Of a stretch of 7,495 nucleotides of DNA, positions 1 through 6,378 are shown one piece after another. The notes beneath the pieces were generated by a model, which worked only from the letters and a program-made list of their open reading frames with translations, searched no databases and had not been told where the DNA came from. Numbering within the stretch: position 1 is the stretch's first letter; the number at the start of each line of letters is the position of its first letter. This DNA is from Pseudomonadota bacterium (GTDB lineage Bacteria; Pseudomonadota; Gammaproteobacteria; Pseudomonadales; Azotimanducaceae), in NCBI GenBank assembly GCA_027622495.1, contig JAQBYL010000197.1, forward strand, positions 1-7,495, in the 5' to 3' direction. The translations under genes were made by a program, and so were the position numbers.

Positions 1-31
1 GAGACTCCCGGAATTGTCAAACTTCTACTGC

Positions 32-52
32 CTCCCCGGCAGAGCCGGGGGG
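32..52 (+). terminator. GC-rich hairpin, possible terminator of an upstream gene
   Basis: Bases 34-40 (CCCCGGC) pair perfectly with 44-50 (GCCGGGG) across a three-base AGA loop, and the stem can extend by a T-G and a C-G pair to 32-52. The following bases are pyrimidine-rich (TCTCCCTTCTT) but not a clean T run, so it is an imperfect intrinsic terminator. It lies 40 bases before the first gene, so it more likely ends a transcript from left of the window than acts as a leader element, though a leader role is possible. Confidence 0.45.
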
Positions 53-91
53 TCTCCCTTCTTACTAGAATAAGGCTGTCAGGAGAACACT

Positions 92-478
92 ATGGAATGT
101 CCCAAATGCCCCGGTACCCTCGAATCGAAGACCTATGGTCGCAAGATCACAGTCCATCGATGCTCGGAGTGTGCGGGTCTGTGGTGCAAACCCGCGGTAC
201 TGCTTGAAATGAAAAAGGAGTGGATGTCGGAGGCGATTCTTGATTCCGGCAACCCATCGGTTGGTGAAAAACTCAACAAAATCGACCAGATCAAATGCCC
301 GGAATGTGCCGTTGATATGCAGAAGACGTCTGATTCCCGCCAGACCCACATATGGTATGAGACCTGTCCTAAATGCGAAGGCATGTTCTTTGACGCCGGA
401 GAATTTTCGGATCTGAAGTACGACACCTTCATGGACCGGATCCGCGATCTGGTGCGTGGCAAACGGCCCAATGCATAG
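92..478 (+). CDS. Small double zinc-ribbon protein (zf-TFIIB type)
   Basis: A 128-residue, probably cytosolic protein with two zinc-ribbon modules of the zf-TFIIB kind. The first has Cys3-x2-Cys6 and Cys24-x2-Cys27; the second has Cys69-x2-Cys72 and Cys92-x2-Cys95, followed by the family-typical EGMFFDAGE segment (96-104). After the first module the usual aspartate and glutamate of that tail are replaced (GLWCKPAVL, 29-37), so it is the more degenerate repeat. A basic tail (VRGKRPNA) ends the protein. Such proteins bind zinc, but their cellular function is generally unknown; some resemble nucleic-acid-binding ribbons. The start is supported by AGGAG at 81-85, six bases before the ATG. The next gene overlaps its stop codon, suggesting co-transcription. 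A -10-like TAGAAT at 66-71 has no matching -35 box. Confidence 0.88.
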   Translation: MECPKCPGTLESKTYGRKITVHRCSECAGLWCKPAVLLEMKKEWMSEAILDSGNPSVGEKLNKIDQIKCPECAVDMQKTSDSRQTHIWYETCPKCEGMFFDAGEFSDLKYDTFMDRIRDLVRGKRPNA

Positions 479-1055
479 CCCTCGCCTGATTCAAACCGGT
501 CAGATGCCCAGTTCGCAAACCAGTCGTCTGACCTCAAGCCCCATCCTTAAGATTGCGATGGCCGTGCTGTGCACGTTTGCACAGCCTGGCCATAGTGCCG
601 TTACCGCGGTCAGTGAAACCGGTTTCGTTTCGGAGCACAGCCTCACCGTTTCCGTTGCGCCGCTAGTCGTGTATCAGGCGTTGGTCGACCACATAAGCGA
701 GTGGTGGGACAGCGCCCATACGTACACCGGGGACGCCCGAAACCTGTCGATCGATGCGCAAGGCTGTTTTTGTGAAGCGTTGCCCGAGGGTGGTCGGGTT
801 GAACACATGCGCGTGGTCTACGCTGCGCCCGGCAAACTGTTACGTCTAACAGGTGGGCTCGGACCACTTCAGGCGCTGGCTGTCAGCGGGTCCATGGAGT
901 TTGTTCTGCAGGCTGATGGTGCCGGGACGATTGTGAAATACCGCTACATCGTCGGTGGCTACACACCGGAAGGTCTCACCGACTGGGCTGGTCCAATCGA
1001 TGCTGTGCAGACAGGTCAACTGGAACGCTTGAAAGCTTATCTGGAGCGCGGTTAG
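471..1055 (+). CDS. Probably exported SRPBCC (START/Bet v1-like) domain protein
   Basis: A protein of about 194 residues in the SRPBCC superfamily, which forms a helix-grip cavity for hydrophobic ligands. The core runs from about residue 54 to the end, with the family-like segments ISEWWDSAHTYTGDARNLS (75-93), GCFCEALP (98-105), VEHMRVVYAAPGKLLRL (110-126) and a C-terminal helix (DAVQTGQLERLKAYLERG). Residues 27-43 look like a signal peptide: a lysine, a hydrophobic IAMAVLCTFA stretch, then GHSA as a possible cleavage site, so the mature protein may be periplasmic or outside the cell. The chosen ATG overlaps the upstream stop (ATGCATAG), implying translational coupling. ATG at 504 would give a more normal signal-peptide n-region, and GTG at 456 is also open; none has a clear Shine-Dalgarno. 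The ligand is unknown. The link to the zinc-ribbon gene is positional only. Confidence 0.82.
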   Translation: MHSPRLIQTGQMPSSQTSRLTSSPILKIAMAVLCTFAQPGHSAVTAVSETGFVSEHSLTVSVAPLVVYQALVDHISEWWDSAHTYTGDARNLSIDAQGCFCEALPEGGRVEHMRVVYAAPGKLLRLTGGLGPLQALAVSGSMEFVLQADGAGTIVKYRYIVGGYTPEGLTDWAGPIDAVQTGQLERLKAYLERG

Positions 1056-1056
1056 C

Positions 1057-1076
1057 GGCCCGCTTAAGCCGGGTCC
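1057..1076. terminator. Hairpin between convergent genes, possible bidirectional terminator
   Basis: The 22-base gap between two facing stop codons holds CCCG (1059-1062) pairing with CGGG (1070-1073), extended by GG/CC (1057-1058 with 1075-1076) across a single bulged T, with loop CTTAAGC. Position favours a shared terminator, but no T run follows on either strand, so the call rests on location and a short stem. Confidence 0.3.
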
Positions 1077-1077
1077 C

Positions 1078-2238
1078 TCAGTCTTCAAACAGGCTTGTGT
1101 AGGTCACTGCCTCATTCGATGTACGACACTCGCGTATTGCCTTCACCAGAACCGGTATCCCCTCAATGATCTGAGTTTCTGTCAGGTGGCCAAACGCCAG
1201 GCGCAGATAAGGCGCGTCGACTCCCTTGTAGTGGAAACTGCTGCCCCGAAGATAGTTCACCCCTTTTGCCTGAGCATTGGCATAAAGCTTGTTGCGATCC
1301 ACATCGTCGGGTAAACGAACCCACACAAACAGCCCACCTGGTGGTGTGGACCAGGCACACAGATCGGCGGCATGGGCTTTAAGGCCCTCGCAGGTCAAAT
1401 CACGTTTGCGCTTCAGCGGTGGGTTTGTGGTCTCGGCATGTTCGGCAATGCCTTCTTTGTAGAACTCCGCGGCGATGGCGCTGGCCAGGTAGTTGGGCCC
1501 GGCATCATGGCGGCGGGCCAGGATGGTGTTGAGCATTGGTGGCCTGGCCAGGATGTAGCCCAGCCGGAAACCGGGGGCCAGGATTTTTGACAGGGAACAC
1601 AGGTAGATGTGCTCGGGTCGATCGTCCAGCGCATAGATGGCCGGTTGAATTTCTCCCTCGTAGTGCACGTCGGCGTAGCAGTTGTCCTCAATGATCGGGA
1701 TCCCGTAGCGATCGGCGAGGGTGATCATCTCGAGTCTGCGTTCCCGCGGCATGACGAAACCGGTTGGGTTCTGATAGGTGGAGATGGCGTAGATGAACTT
1801 CGGCAGGCGTTTTTCACGGTTCAGGCGGGTGAGTTCATGTTCCAGCACGTCCATGCGCATGCCCCCTTCATCGAGAGGGATGCCGACCATGTCGTAGCGC
1901 AGACTGCGATAAGCGCCGAGTGTGCCCGGATAGGAATATTCTTCCAGAATCAGGGTGTCACCTGGCTGATCCTGAAGGGCTTCTGCCGTGAGGGTGACCC
2001 CCTGCATGGACCCGTTGGTCAGAACCAGATGCTCTGGATCCACCTGCACACCTTCACGGGTGGCTTCGCGGGCGGCCATTGCGGTGCGCAGGCCTTTGTG
2101 CCCGAGCGAGCCGGGATAGTTGGTCAGTGCTTCGGCCTCGCGGTCGATGACCTCAACAGCGATCTTCTTCAGACGCTCGGTAGGAAAAGTCGCAGGATCG
2201 GATCGACCGCTGCCGAAATCATAGAGTATGTCAGACAT
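1078..2238 (-). CDS. PLP-dependent aminotransferase, fold type I (class I/II)
   Basis: A 386-residue cytosolic aminotransferase of the class I/II family, closest in style to the 2-aminoadipate/MocR aminotransferase-domain group. Visible landmarks are the GSMQG cofactor-phosphate loop (76-80), Tyr103 stacking region, NPTG (157-160), EDNCYADV with the pyridine-binding Asp185 and Tyr188, SLSKILAPGFRLGY with the Schiff-base Lys218 and Arg225, and Arg346 in YLRLAF, which normally binds the substrate carboxylate. The protein begins directly with the aminotransferase domain, so it lacks the GntR helix-turn-helix of true MocR regulators and should be an enzyme. It is not the DegT/DnrJ type that usually aminates sugars. 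It is the last gene of its arm, 14 bases after the isomerase gene, with no good Shine-Dalgarno before its ATG, so translation probably depends on coupling. The amino donor and acceptor are not predictable. Confidence 0.93.
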   Translation of the reverse strand: MSDILYDFGSGRSDPATFPTERLKKIAVEVIDREAEALTNYPGSLGHKGLRTAMAAREATREGVQVDPEHLVLTNGSMQGVTLTAEALQDQPGDTLILEEYSYPGTLGAYRSLRYDMVGIPLDEGGMRMDVLEHELTRLNREKRLPKFIYAISTYQNPTGFVMPRERRLEMITLADRYGIPIIEDNCYADVHYEGEIQPAIYALDDRPEHIYLCSLSKILAPGFRLGYILARPPMLNTILARRHDAGPNYLASAIAAEFYKEGIAEHAETTNPPLKRKRDLTCEGLKAHAADLCAWSTPPGGLFVWVRLPDDVDRNKLYANAQAKGVNYLRGSSFHYKGVDAPYLRLAFGHLTETQIIEGIPVLVKAIRECRTSNEAVTYTSLFED

Positions 2239-2252
2239 GATCTTGCGCCATT

Positions 2253-3008
2253 TTATTCAGAAGTCGTGTGGTTAGAAGACAGGTACTCATAGCTCATTCT
2301 CACCGCCGTCAGCATATCGGTGTCGCAGGCATCCAGTTCAACGATCAGCCATTCCAGCACATCAGGATCTGCTGCATCGATGATGGCCTGGATCGGCATT
2401 TTTCCGCTGCCCACCGCAACATGAGCATCGCCTTTGGTCATTGGTCCGTCTTTGATGTGCAGCAGCGGTGTTCTGTGCCTCACTCGTGCGACCTCGGCCA
2501 CCGGGTCGCGTGCGCCGAAATTAGCGGCCCAGTAGGTGTCAATTTCAAACAACACATCGGGGCACAATGTCTGCAGCAGATAGTAGGCGGGGCTTCCGTC
2601 GACCTCTTCAAACTCCCACCAGTGGTTGTGCAGAAACAATCCAATCCCAGCCGGTTGCAGGACTGCAATCAGATCGTTCGCCTTGTCGGCGGTGCGCCGG
2701 ATCGCATCGGTGTCGACAAAATCCTCTGGTCCAAAGCCACCGGCGGCACGAGTCAGGCCGAGCGCGCTGATGGTATCGATTACCTCTTGAGGTTCGTTTC
2801 GGTTAGCCCAGGGCGTGTGGCTGGAGGAAATCTGCATACCGAGATCAGTAACCCGTGCCTTGAATGCCTGTGGTGTCATGCCGCCGAGATGAAAGGGTTC
2901 CACTCCCTGGTAGCCGATCTCGGCAAGTGCACACAGCACGCCGTCGAAATCTTCAGCACAGGCGTCGCGCAGGGAGTAAAGCTGCACCGAGATGGGTTTT
3001 GAACTCAA
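2253..3008 (-). CDS. Sugar phosphate isomerase/epimerase-like TIM-barrel protein (short form)
   Basis: A 251-residue single-domain TIM barrel of the xylose-isomerase-like / AP-endonuclease-2 superfamily, the usual length for the short members. Typical strands are visible: VQLYSLRD (8-15), GYQGVEPF (32-39), SSHTPW (62-67), LFLHNHWWEFE (124-134), FEIDTYW (154-160), LLHIKDGP (182-189) and LIVELDAC (221-228). By analogy with the family, a divalent metal would be held by Glu132, Asp157, His184 and Glu224; that assignment is inferred from motif order. Members isomerise, epimerise, dehydrate or cleave keto-sugars and keto-cyclitols, often on the product of a neighbouring Gfo/Idh/MocA dehydrogenase, as here. 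The start is a TTG overlapping the upstream TGA (TTGA); AGAGG seven bases before it supports this, and no ATG occurs before residue 44. The precise reaction is unknown. Confidence 0.9.
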   Translation of the reverse strand: MSSKPISVQLYSLRDACAEDFDGVLCALAEIGYQGVEPFHLGGMTPQAFKARVTDLGMQISSSHTPWANRNEPQEVIDTISALGLTRAAGGFGPEDFVDTDAIRRTADKANDLIAVLQPAGIGLFLHNHWWEFEEVDGSPAYYLLQTLCPDVLFEIDTYWAANFGARDPVAEVARVRHRTPLLHIKDGPMTKGDAHVAVGSGKMPIQAIIDAADPDVLEWLIVELDACDTDMLTAVRMSYEYLSSNHTTSE

Positions 3009-4054
3009 AGTGAAACCTCTTTTCCAAGTTCTGCAGAAAGATAGATTGCGTCTATAACCTTTTGAATTTTAAGCGCTTCTTCTGGCCTCACCAGCAACTC
3101 CTCACGATTGAGGACCACGTTCACGAAGTGTTGCGAACGATTGCAGTGCGGATAAGGCAGGGCAGCTGTAGGGGTGCCGTGAAGACTCATGTAACCGCCG
3201 CCGGGAGCATCGCGGAACAGTTGATCGTCGAATACTGAATAGCCGGCCTCCTCACCGGCGAGTTCAATACCGTGAGCGTTTGCGTCGCGCTGATGCTGTG
3301 CCCAGGAGGTTTCGAGCGACAGGGTGCGGCCGCTTGCGAATCGGATCAGCGCGACGGCAAAGTCATCCACATCGAACTGATCGAAGGTGCGTTCAGACCG
3401 GCCCCATGAACCATCACCAAGACCGCGCTGACCGAAGCGTGTGAAGGTCGCGCCACTGATGGAGGAAACACTGAAGTCATCGAGGATGTGACAGGTAGCG
3501 TCGAGCACATGCACGCCGATGTCGAGCAGAGTGCCGCCGCCAGACATGGCCTTGCTGGTAAACCAGCTGCCGATGCGTGGAATGCCGCTGCGCCGGCGCC
3601 AGAAAGCACGGGCGTGGTATACGTCACCGAGGCTGCCATCACCCACCAGCATGCGGGCGCGTTGTACGTTGCGATCGAAACGCTGATTCATCCCCACGAA
3701 CAGAATGCGCCCGGCGTCGTGGGCGGCACTGATGATCTTTTGCGATTCGAGCGCATTGAGGGCAAACGGTTTGTCGAGCATTACGTGCTTGCCGGCATCG
3801 AGTGCCGTGATGGCCGCCTGCGCGTGATCGCGATTGGGTATGCCGATGTACACCGCATCCAGATCACAGCCTTCGAGCATGGCCTGCAGGCTCGCGAACG
3901 CCTGCGCGCCATAGCGGGTCGCCAGCTCCGCTGCTCTGACTTCGCTTTTGTCCGCCACGGCGACAATCTGCGCCTCGGGATGCGCGCTTAAGTCTCTTGC
4001 AGTCAATCGGCCGATCTCACCGGCGCCTACAATACCTGTCCGAACTGTGCTCAT
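3005..4054 (-). CDS. Gfo/Idh/MocA family NAD(P)-dependent oxidoreductase (left arm)
   Basis: A 349-residue dehydrogenase of the sugar/inositol (Gfo/Idh/MocA) family. The N-terminal Rossmann fold (about 1-120) has the dinucleotide loop GAGEIG (10-15), an acidic Asp35 after the second strand that would favour NAD, and the DKP motif (94-96) whose Lys95 is the usual catalytic/nicotinamide-contacting lysine. The C-terminal alpha/beta domain holds GGGTLLDIGVHVLD (172-185) with Asp178 and His182, the expected active-site pair. It would oxidise a hydroxyl of a sugar, glycoside or cyclitol to a ketone, or do the reverse. The reading frame is open to 4201, but GGAGG four bases before ATG 4054 and the canonical family N-terminus fix the start there. 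It is the first gene of the minus-strand arm and feeds directly into the isomerase gene, with overlapping stop and start. Confidence 0.93.
   Translation of the reverse strand: MSTVRTGIVGAGEIGRLTARDLSAHPEAQIVAVADKSEVRAAELATRYGAQAFASLQAMLEGCDLDAVYIGIPNRDHAQAAITALDAGKHVMLDKPFALNALESQKIISAAHDAGRILFVGMNQRFDRNVQRARMLVGDGSLGDVYHARAFWRRRSGIPRIGSWFTSKAMSGGGTLLDIGVHVLDATCHILDDFSVSSISGATFTRFGQRGLGDGSWGRSERTFDQFDVDDFAVALIRFASGRTLSLETSWAQHQRDANAHGIELAGEEAGYSVFDDQLFRDAPGGGYMSLHGTPTAALPYPHCNRSQHFVNVVLNREELLVRPEEALKIQKVIDAIYLSAELGKEVSL
3016..3020 (-). promoter_or_regulatory. Ribosome binding site for the TTG-started isomerase gene
   Basis: On the minus strand AGAGG, within a purine-rich GGAAAAGAGG, lies seven bases before TTG at 3008-3006. 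It sits inside the last codons of the upstream dehydrogenase gene and is the main reason for accepting the rare start codon. Confidence 0.6.
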
Positions 4055-4108
4055 GCATCCTCCCTGAAGGTATCGTAGCATGGCGTTTTGGCAGGTGAAC
4101 CTTGGCCC
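4055..4108. promoter_or_regulatory. Divergent intergenic region, likely back-to-back promoters
   Basis: Only 54 bases separate the two divergent start codons, so promoters for the arms would have to overlap each other or the 5' ends of the genes. An AGGT-GA-ACCT inverted repeat (4093-4102) lies 7 bases before the rightward ATG and could be an operator. For leftward transcription, TTCACC (4099-4094) and TACGAT (4077-4072) are spaced by 16 bases as a weak -35/-10 pair, but that would leave a leader of roughly ten bases, so it is doubtful. No clear rightward promoter is visible. The region is inferred to be regulatory mainly from gene orientation. Confidence 0.4.
4059..4063 (-). promoter_or_regulatory. 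Ribosome binding site fixing the left-arm dehydrogenase start
   Basis: Minus-strand GGAGG (GGGAGG if extended by one base) lies four bases before the ATG at 4054-4052. It decides against the longer open frame reaching 4201, which would also run through the start of the divergent gene. Confidence 0.65.
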
Positions 4109-5275
4109 ATGAAGAAGCATGCGTTGGGCAAGCTCAGGATGGGGATGGTCGGCGGTGGCGAAGGTTCGTTCATTGGTCCGGTGCATCGGATGGCGGCACA
4201 ACTCGATGGCCGCATTGAGCTCGTCTGCGGTGCGTTTTCGTCTGACCCGGAACGGTCGCGGCGCTCGGGCGTTGATCTGTACGGTTTGAGTGCGGCCTCA
4301 AGTTATGCAGACTATGAGCAGATGTTTGCGCAGCAGGCGGCGAAACCGGTGGGTGAGCGCATGGACTTTGTGACCATCGTTACACCCAATCATCTGCACT
4401 TTCCGGTAGCCCAGGCTGCTCTCAACGCAGGGTTTCATGTTGTCTGCGACAAACCGGTCACCCATCGGCTGCAGGACGCCCTGCATCTTCGCGCACTGGT
4501 GGAACGCACCGGGTTGCATTTTGCGGTGACGTACAACTATACGGGTTATCCGATGGTGCAGGAGGCCCGTGAGCTTGTGCGCAGCGGTGCGCTCGGTGCA
4601 ATCCGCCGGATCAACTGCGAGTATCTGCAGGGCTGGCTGGCGGCTGATCTGGATAACAAGCAGGCCAACTGGAGAGTCGATCCGGACCAGGCAGGCGTTG
4701 CCGGCTGCTTTTCTGATATCGGCAGCCACGCAGAAAATCTGATCGCCTACATCAGCGGTGAAGAGCTTGATATGGTGGCCGCCGATCTAAACCGCTTCGT
4801 GCCGGGCCGGCGCCTGGATGACGACGGCAATGTTCTGTTGCGGTTCGGGTCCGGCGCCAGAGGTGTGATGTGCGCAAGCCAGATTGCGGTGGGGGAAGAA
4901 AACAATCTGCACCTGCGCATCTACGGCGAACACGGCAGCATCGAATGGGCGCAGATGGAGCCGAACACTCTGCTGGTGCGTCTGGCTGACGGTTCCACAC
5001 AGGTGCGCCGAACCGGTAGTGCCGGGGTAAGTCCAGCGGCACAGAGCATTACGCGCTTACCGGCGGGTCATCCGGAGGGTTATCTCGAGGCGTTTGCCAC
5101 GGTCTACGGGCGGTTTGCCGACGCCATTGGTAGCGGCGTTGCCAGCGGTAATCGCGCAGTCAACTATCCGACCATTGACGACGGTGTTGCGAGCCTGCGC
5201 TTTATCAGCTGCGTGGTAGAAAGCAGCGAGCGTGACGGTGCCTGGGTCAGTACACACGAGGAAGCAGCGACATGA
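4109..5275 (+). CDS. Gfo/Idh/MocA family NAD(P)-dependent oxidoreductase (right arm)
   Basis: A 388-residue second member of the Gfo/Idh/MocA family, clearly different from the left-arm one. The Rossmann loop reads GGGEGSFIG (15-23), a glycine-rich variant seen in a distinct subgroup, followed by PVHRMAA. The CDKP motif (113-116) supplies catalytic Lys115, and SDIGSHAENL (202-211) supplies Asp203 and His207 in the C-terminal domain. A glycine/alanine-rich C-terminal half with GHPEGYLEAF (320-329) and NYPTIDDGVASLRF (352-365) is typical of this subgroup. Expected role: oxidising or reducing a sugar or glycoside hydroxyl/ketone with NAD(P). The ATG at 4109 was chosen because it precedes the conserved LRMGMVGGG by a few residues; TTG at 4088 is an open alternative. 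Neither has a strong Shine-Dalgarno. The stop overlaps the next start as ATGA, so the two are translationally coupled. Confidence 0.93.
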   Translation: MKKHALGKLRMGMVGGGEGSFIGPVHRMAAQLDGRIELVCGAFSSDPERSRRSGVDLYGLSAASSYADYEQMFAQQAAKPVGERMDFVTIVTPNHLHFPVAQAALNAGFHVVCDKPVTHRLQDALHLRALVERTGLHFAVTYNYTGYPMVQEARELVRSGALGAIRRINCEYLQGWLAADLDNKQANWRVDPDQAGVAGCFSDIGSHAENLIAYISGEELDMVAADLNRFVPGRRLDDDGNVLLRFGSGARGVMCASQIAVGEENNLHLRIYGEHGSIEWAQMEPNTLLVRLADGSTQVRRTGSAGVSPAAQSITRLPAGHPEGYLEAFATVYGRFADAIGSGVASGNRAVNYPTIDDGVASLRFISCVVESSERDGAWVSTHEEAAT

Positions 5276-6327
5276 AAACAATCAAAGGGCCAGCGGTCTA
5301 TCTTGCCCAGTTCATCGATGATGAAGCACCGTTCAATGACATCGTTGCCATGGCGCAGTGGGCCGCTGACCTGGGTTTCAAAGGCATACAGGTCCCGATT
5401 GGCAATCCCGCGTTTATCGATGTAGCACTGGCGGCTGAAAGCCAGACCTACTGTGATGATCTGAAAGGCAGGGTCGAAGCCTGCGGTGTGCAGATCACTG
5501 AGCTGTCGACCCACATCGAAGGTCAGCTGGTCGCCGTGCATCCTGCCTTTGATGCGATGTTCGATGGGTTTGCGGCGCATGAGGTCAGAAACAATCCCGC
5601 CGCACGTACTCAGTGGGCCACACAGCAGGTCAAGCTTGCTGCCCGTGCCAGTGCGCGGCTCGGTCATCGTGCGCAGGTGACTTTTTCCGGCGCGCTGTTG
5701 TGGCCTTATCTGTACCCGTGGCCACAACGTCCGAACGGCCTGGTTGAGGAAGGCTTTAAAGAACTGGCACGGCGCTGGCGGCCGATTCTGGATGTGTTCT
5801 CTGACGTTGGTGTGGACTGCTGTTTTGAGATTCATCCGGGTGAGGACCTGCATGACGGGGTGACCTTTGAGCGTTTTCTGGAAACACTGGGTGGCCACCA
5901 GCGGGCACACATCCTGTATGACCCCAGTCACTTTGTTCTGCAGCAACTCGACTATCTGTCGTTCATCGACATCTACCACGAACGGATCAAAATGTTTCAT
6001 GTGAAAGATGCCGAGTTCAATCCAAGCGGTCGATCTGGCGTTTATGGTGGCTACCAGTCGTGGCTCGACCGGCCCGGACGGTTCCGATCCTTGGGCGATG
6101 GTCAGATTGATTTTAAAGCGATCTTTTCAAAAATGGCGGCGTTTGATTTTGAAGGTTGGGCGGTGCTCGAATGGGAGTGCTGTCTGAAGGATTCACAGGA
6201 CGGTGCACGTGAAGGAGCGCAGTTCATACGCGAACACATCATCCGGGTGACAGATCGCGCCTTTGATGATTTTGCTGCAAGTGGTGCAGATCCGGGAGCG
6301 AACAGACGGCTGCTTGGTCTGGACTGA
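5272..6327 (+). CDS. Sugar phosphate isomerase/epimerase-like TIM-barrel protein (long form)
   Basis: A 351-residue xylose-isomerase-like TIM barrel, about 100 residues longer than the left-arm homologue. Barrel strands with probable metal ligands are FEIHPGE (185-191, Glu186), ILYDPSH (214-220, Asp217), MFHVKDAEF (241-249, His243) and AVLEWE (297-302, Glu300). The spacing of the first three matches the Glu/Asp/His order of D-tagatose 3-epimerase-like enzymes, while about 30 extra residues (247-276, rich in Gly, Arg and Tyr) lie before the last strand. Family members epimerise keto-sugars, and some eliminate or cleave 3-keto-glycosides produced by a partner dehydrogenase. The ATGA overlap with the dehydrogenase gene supports exactly such a partnership. 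GAGGAAG at 5258-5264 provides a ribosome site. No signal peptide is seen, so it should be cytosolic. Substrate and product are unknown. Confidence 0.92.
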   Translation: MKTIKGPAVYLAQFIDDEAPFNDIVAMAQWAADLGFKGIQVPIGNPAFIDVALAAESQTYCDDLKGRVEACGVQITELSTHIEGQLVAVHPAFDAMFDGFAAHEVRNNPAARTQWATQQVKLAARASARLGHRAQVTFSGALLWPYLYPWPQRPNGLVEEGFKELARRWRPILDVFSDVGVDCCFEIHPGEDLHDGVTFERFLETLGGHQRAHILYDPSHFVLQQLDYLSFIDIYHERIKMFHVKDAEFNPSGRSGVYGGYQSWLDRPGRFRSLGDGQIDFKAIFSKMAAFDFEGWAVLEWECCLKDSQDGAREGAQFIREHIIRVTDRAFDDFAASGADPGANRRLLGLD

Positions 6328-6367
6328 CCAGTTTGCTGTGACCGTATGACTAACCAAATTATGAATT

Positions 6368-6374
6368 GAGGGGG
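6368..6374 (+). promoter_or_regulatory. Strong ribosome binding site for the oxygenase gene
   Basis: GAGGGGG lies four bases before the ATG at 6379 (seven bases if only GAGG pairs). Together with the 51-base gap after the isomerase gene, it means this gene is translated independently, unlike the coupled pair upstream. Confidence 0.6.
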
Positions 6375-6378
6375 CGAC

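Noticed and set aside
1078..2238. MocR transcription regulator
   Set aside because: The aminotransferase domain resembles that of MocR proteins, but there is no N-terminal winged helix, so it is called as an enzyme.
1609..3002. Long plus-strand open frames opposite the aminotransferase and short isomerase genes
   Set aside because: They are antisense shadows of clearly recognised proteins, show no family features and arise readily opposite GC-rich coding sequence.
4055..4201. 49-residue N-terminal extension of the left-arm dehydrogenase
   Set aside because: GGAGG precedes the internal ATG at 4054, the family N-terminus begins there, and the extension would overlap the start of the divergent dehydrogenase gene.
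5164..6000. 278-residue minus-strand open frame opposite the long isomerase
   Set aside because: It overlaps a well-supported enzyme gene throughout and its translation has no recognisable domain.
6328..6378. Separate promoter for the oxygenase gene
   Set aside because: TTGCTG at 6333-6338 has no -10 element at proper spacing; the AT-rich bases near 6360 are about 21 bases away.
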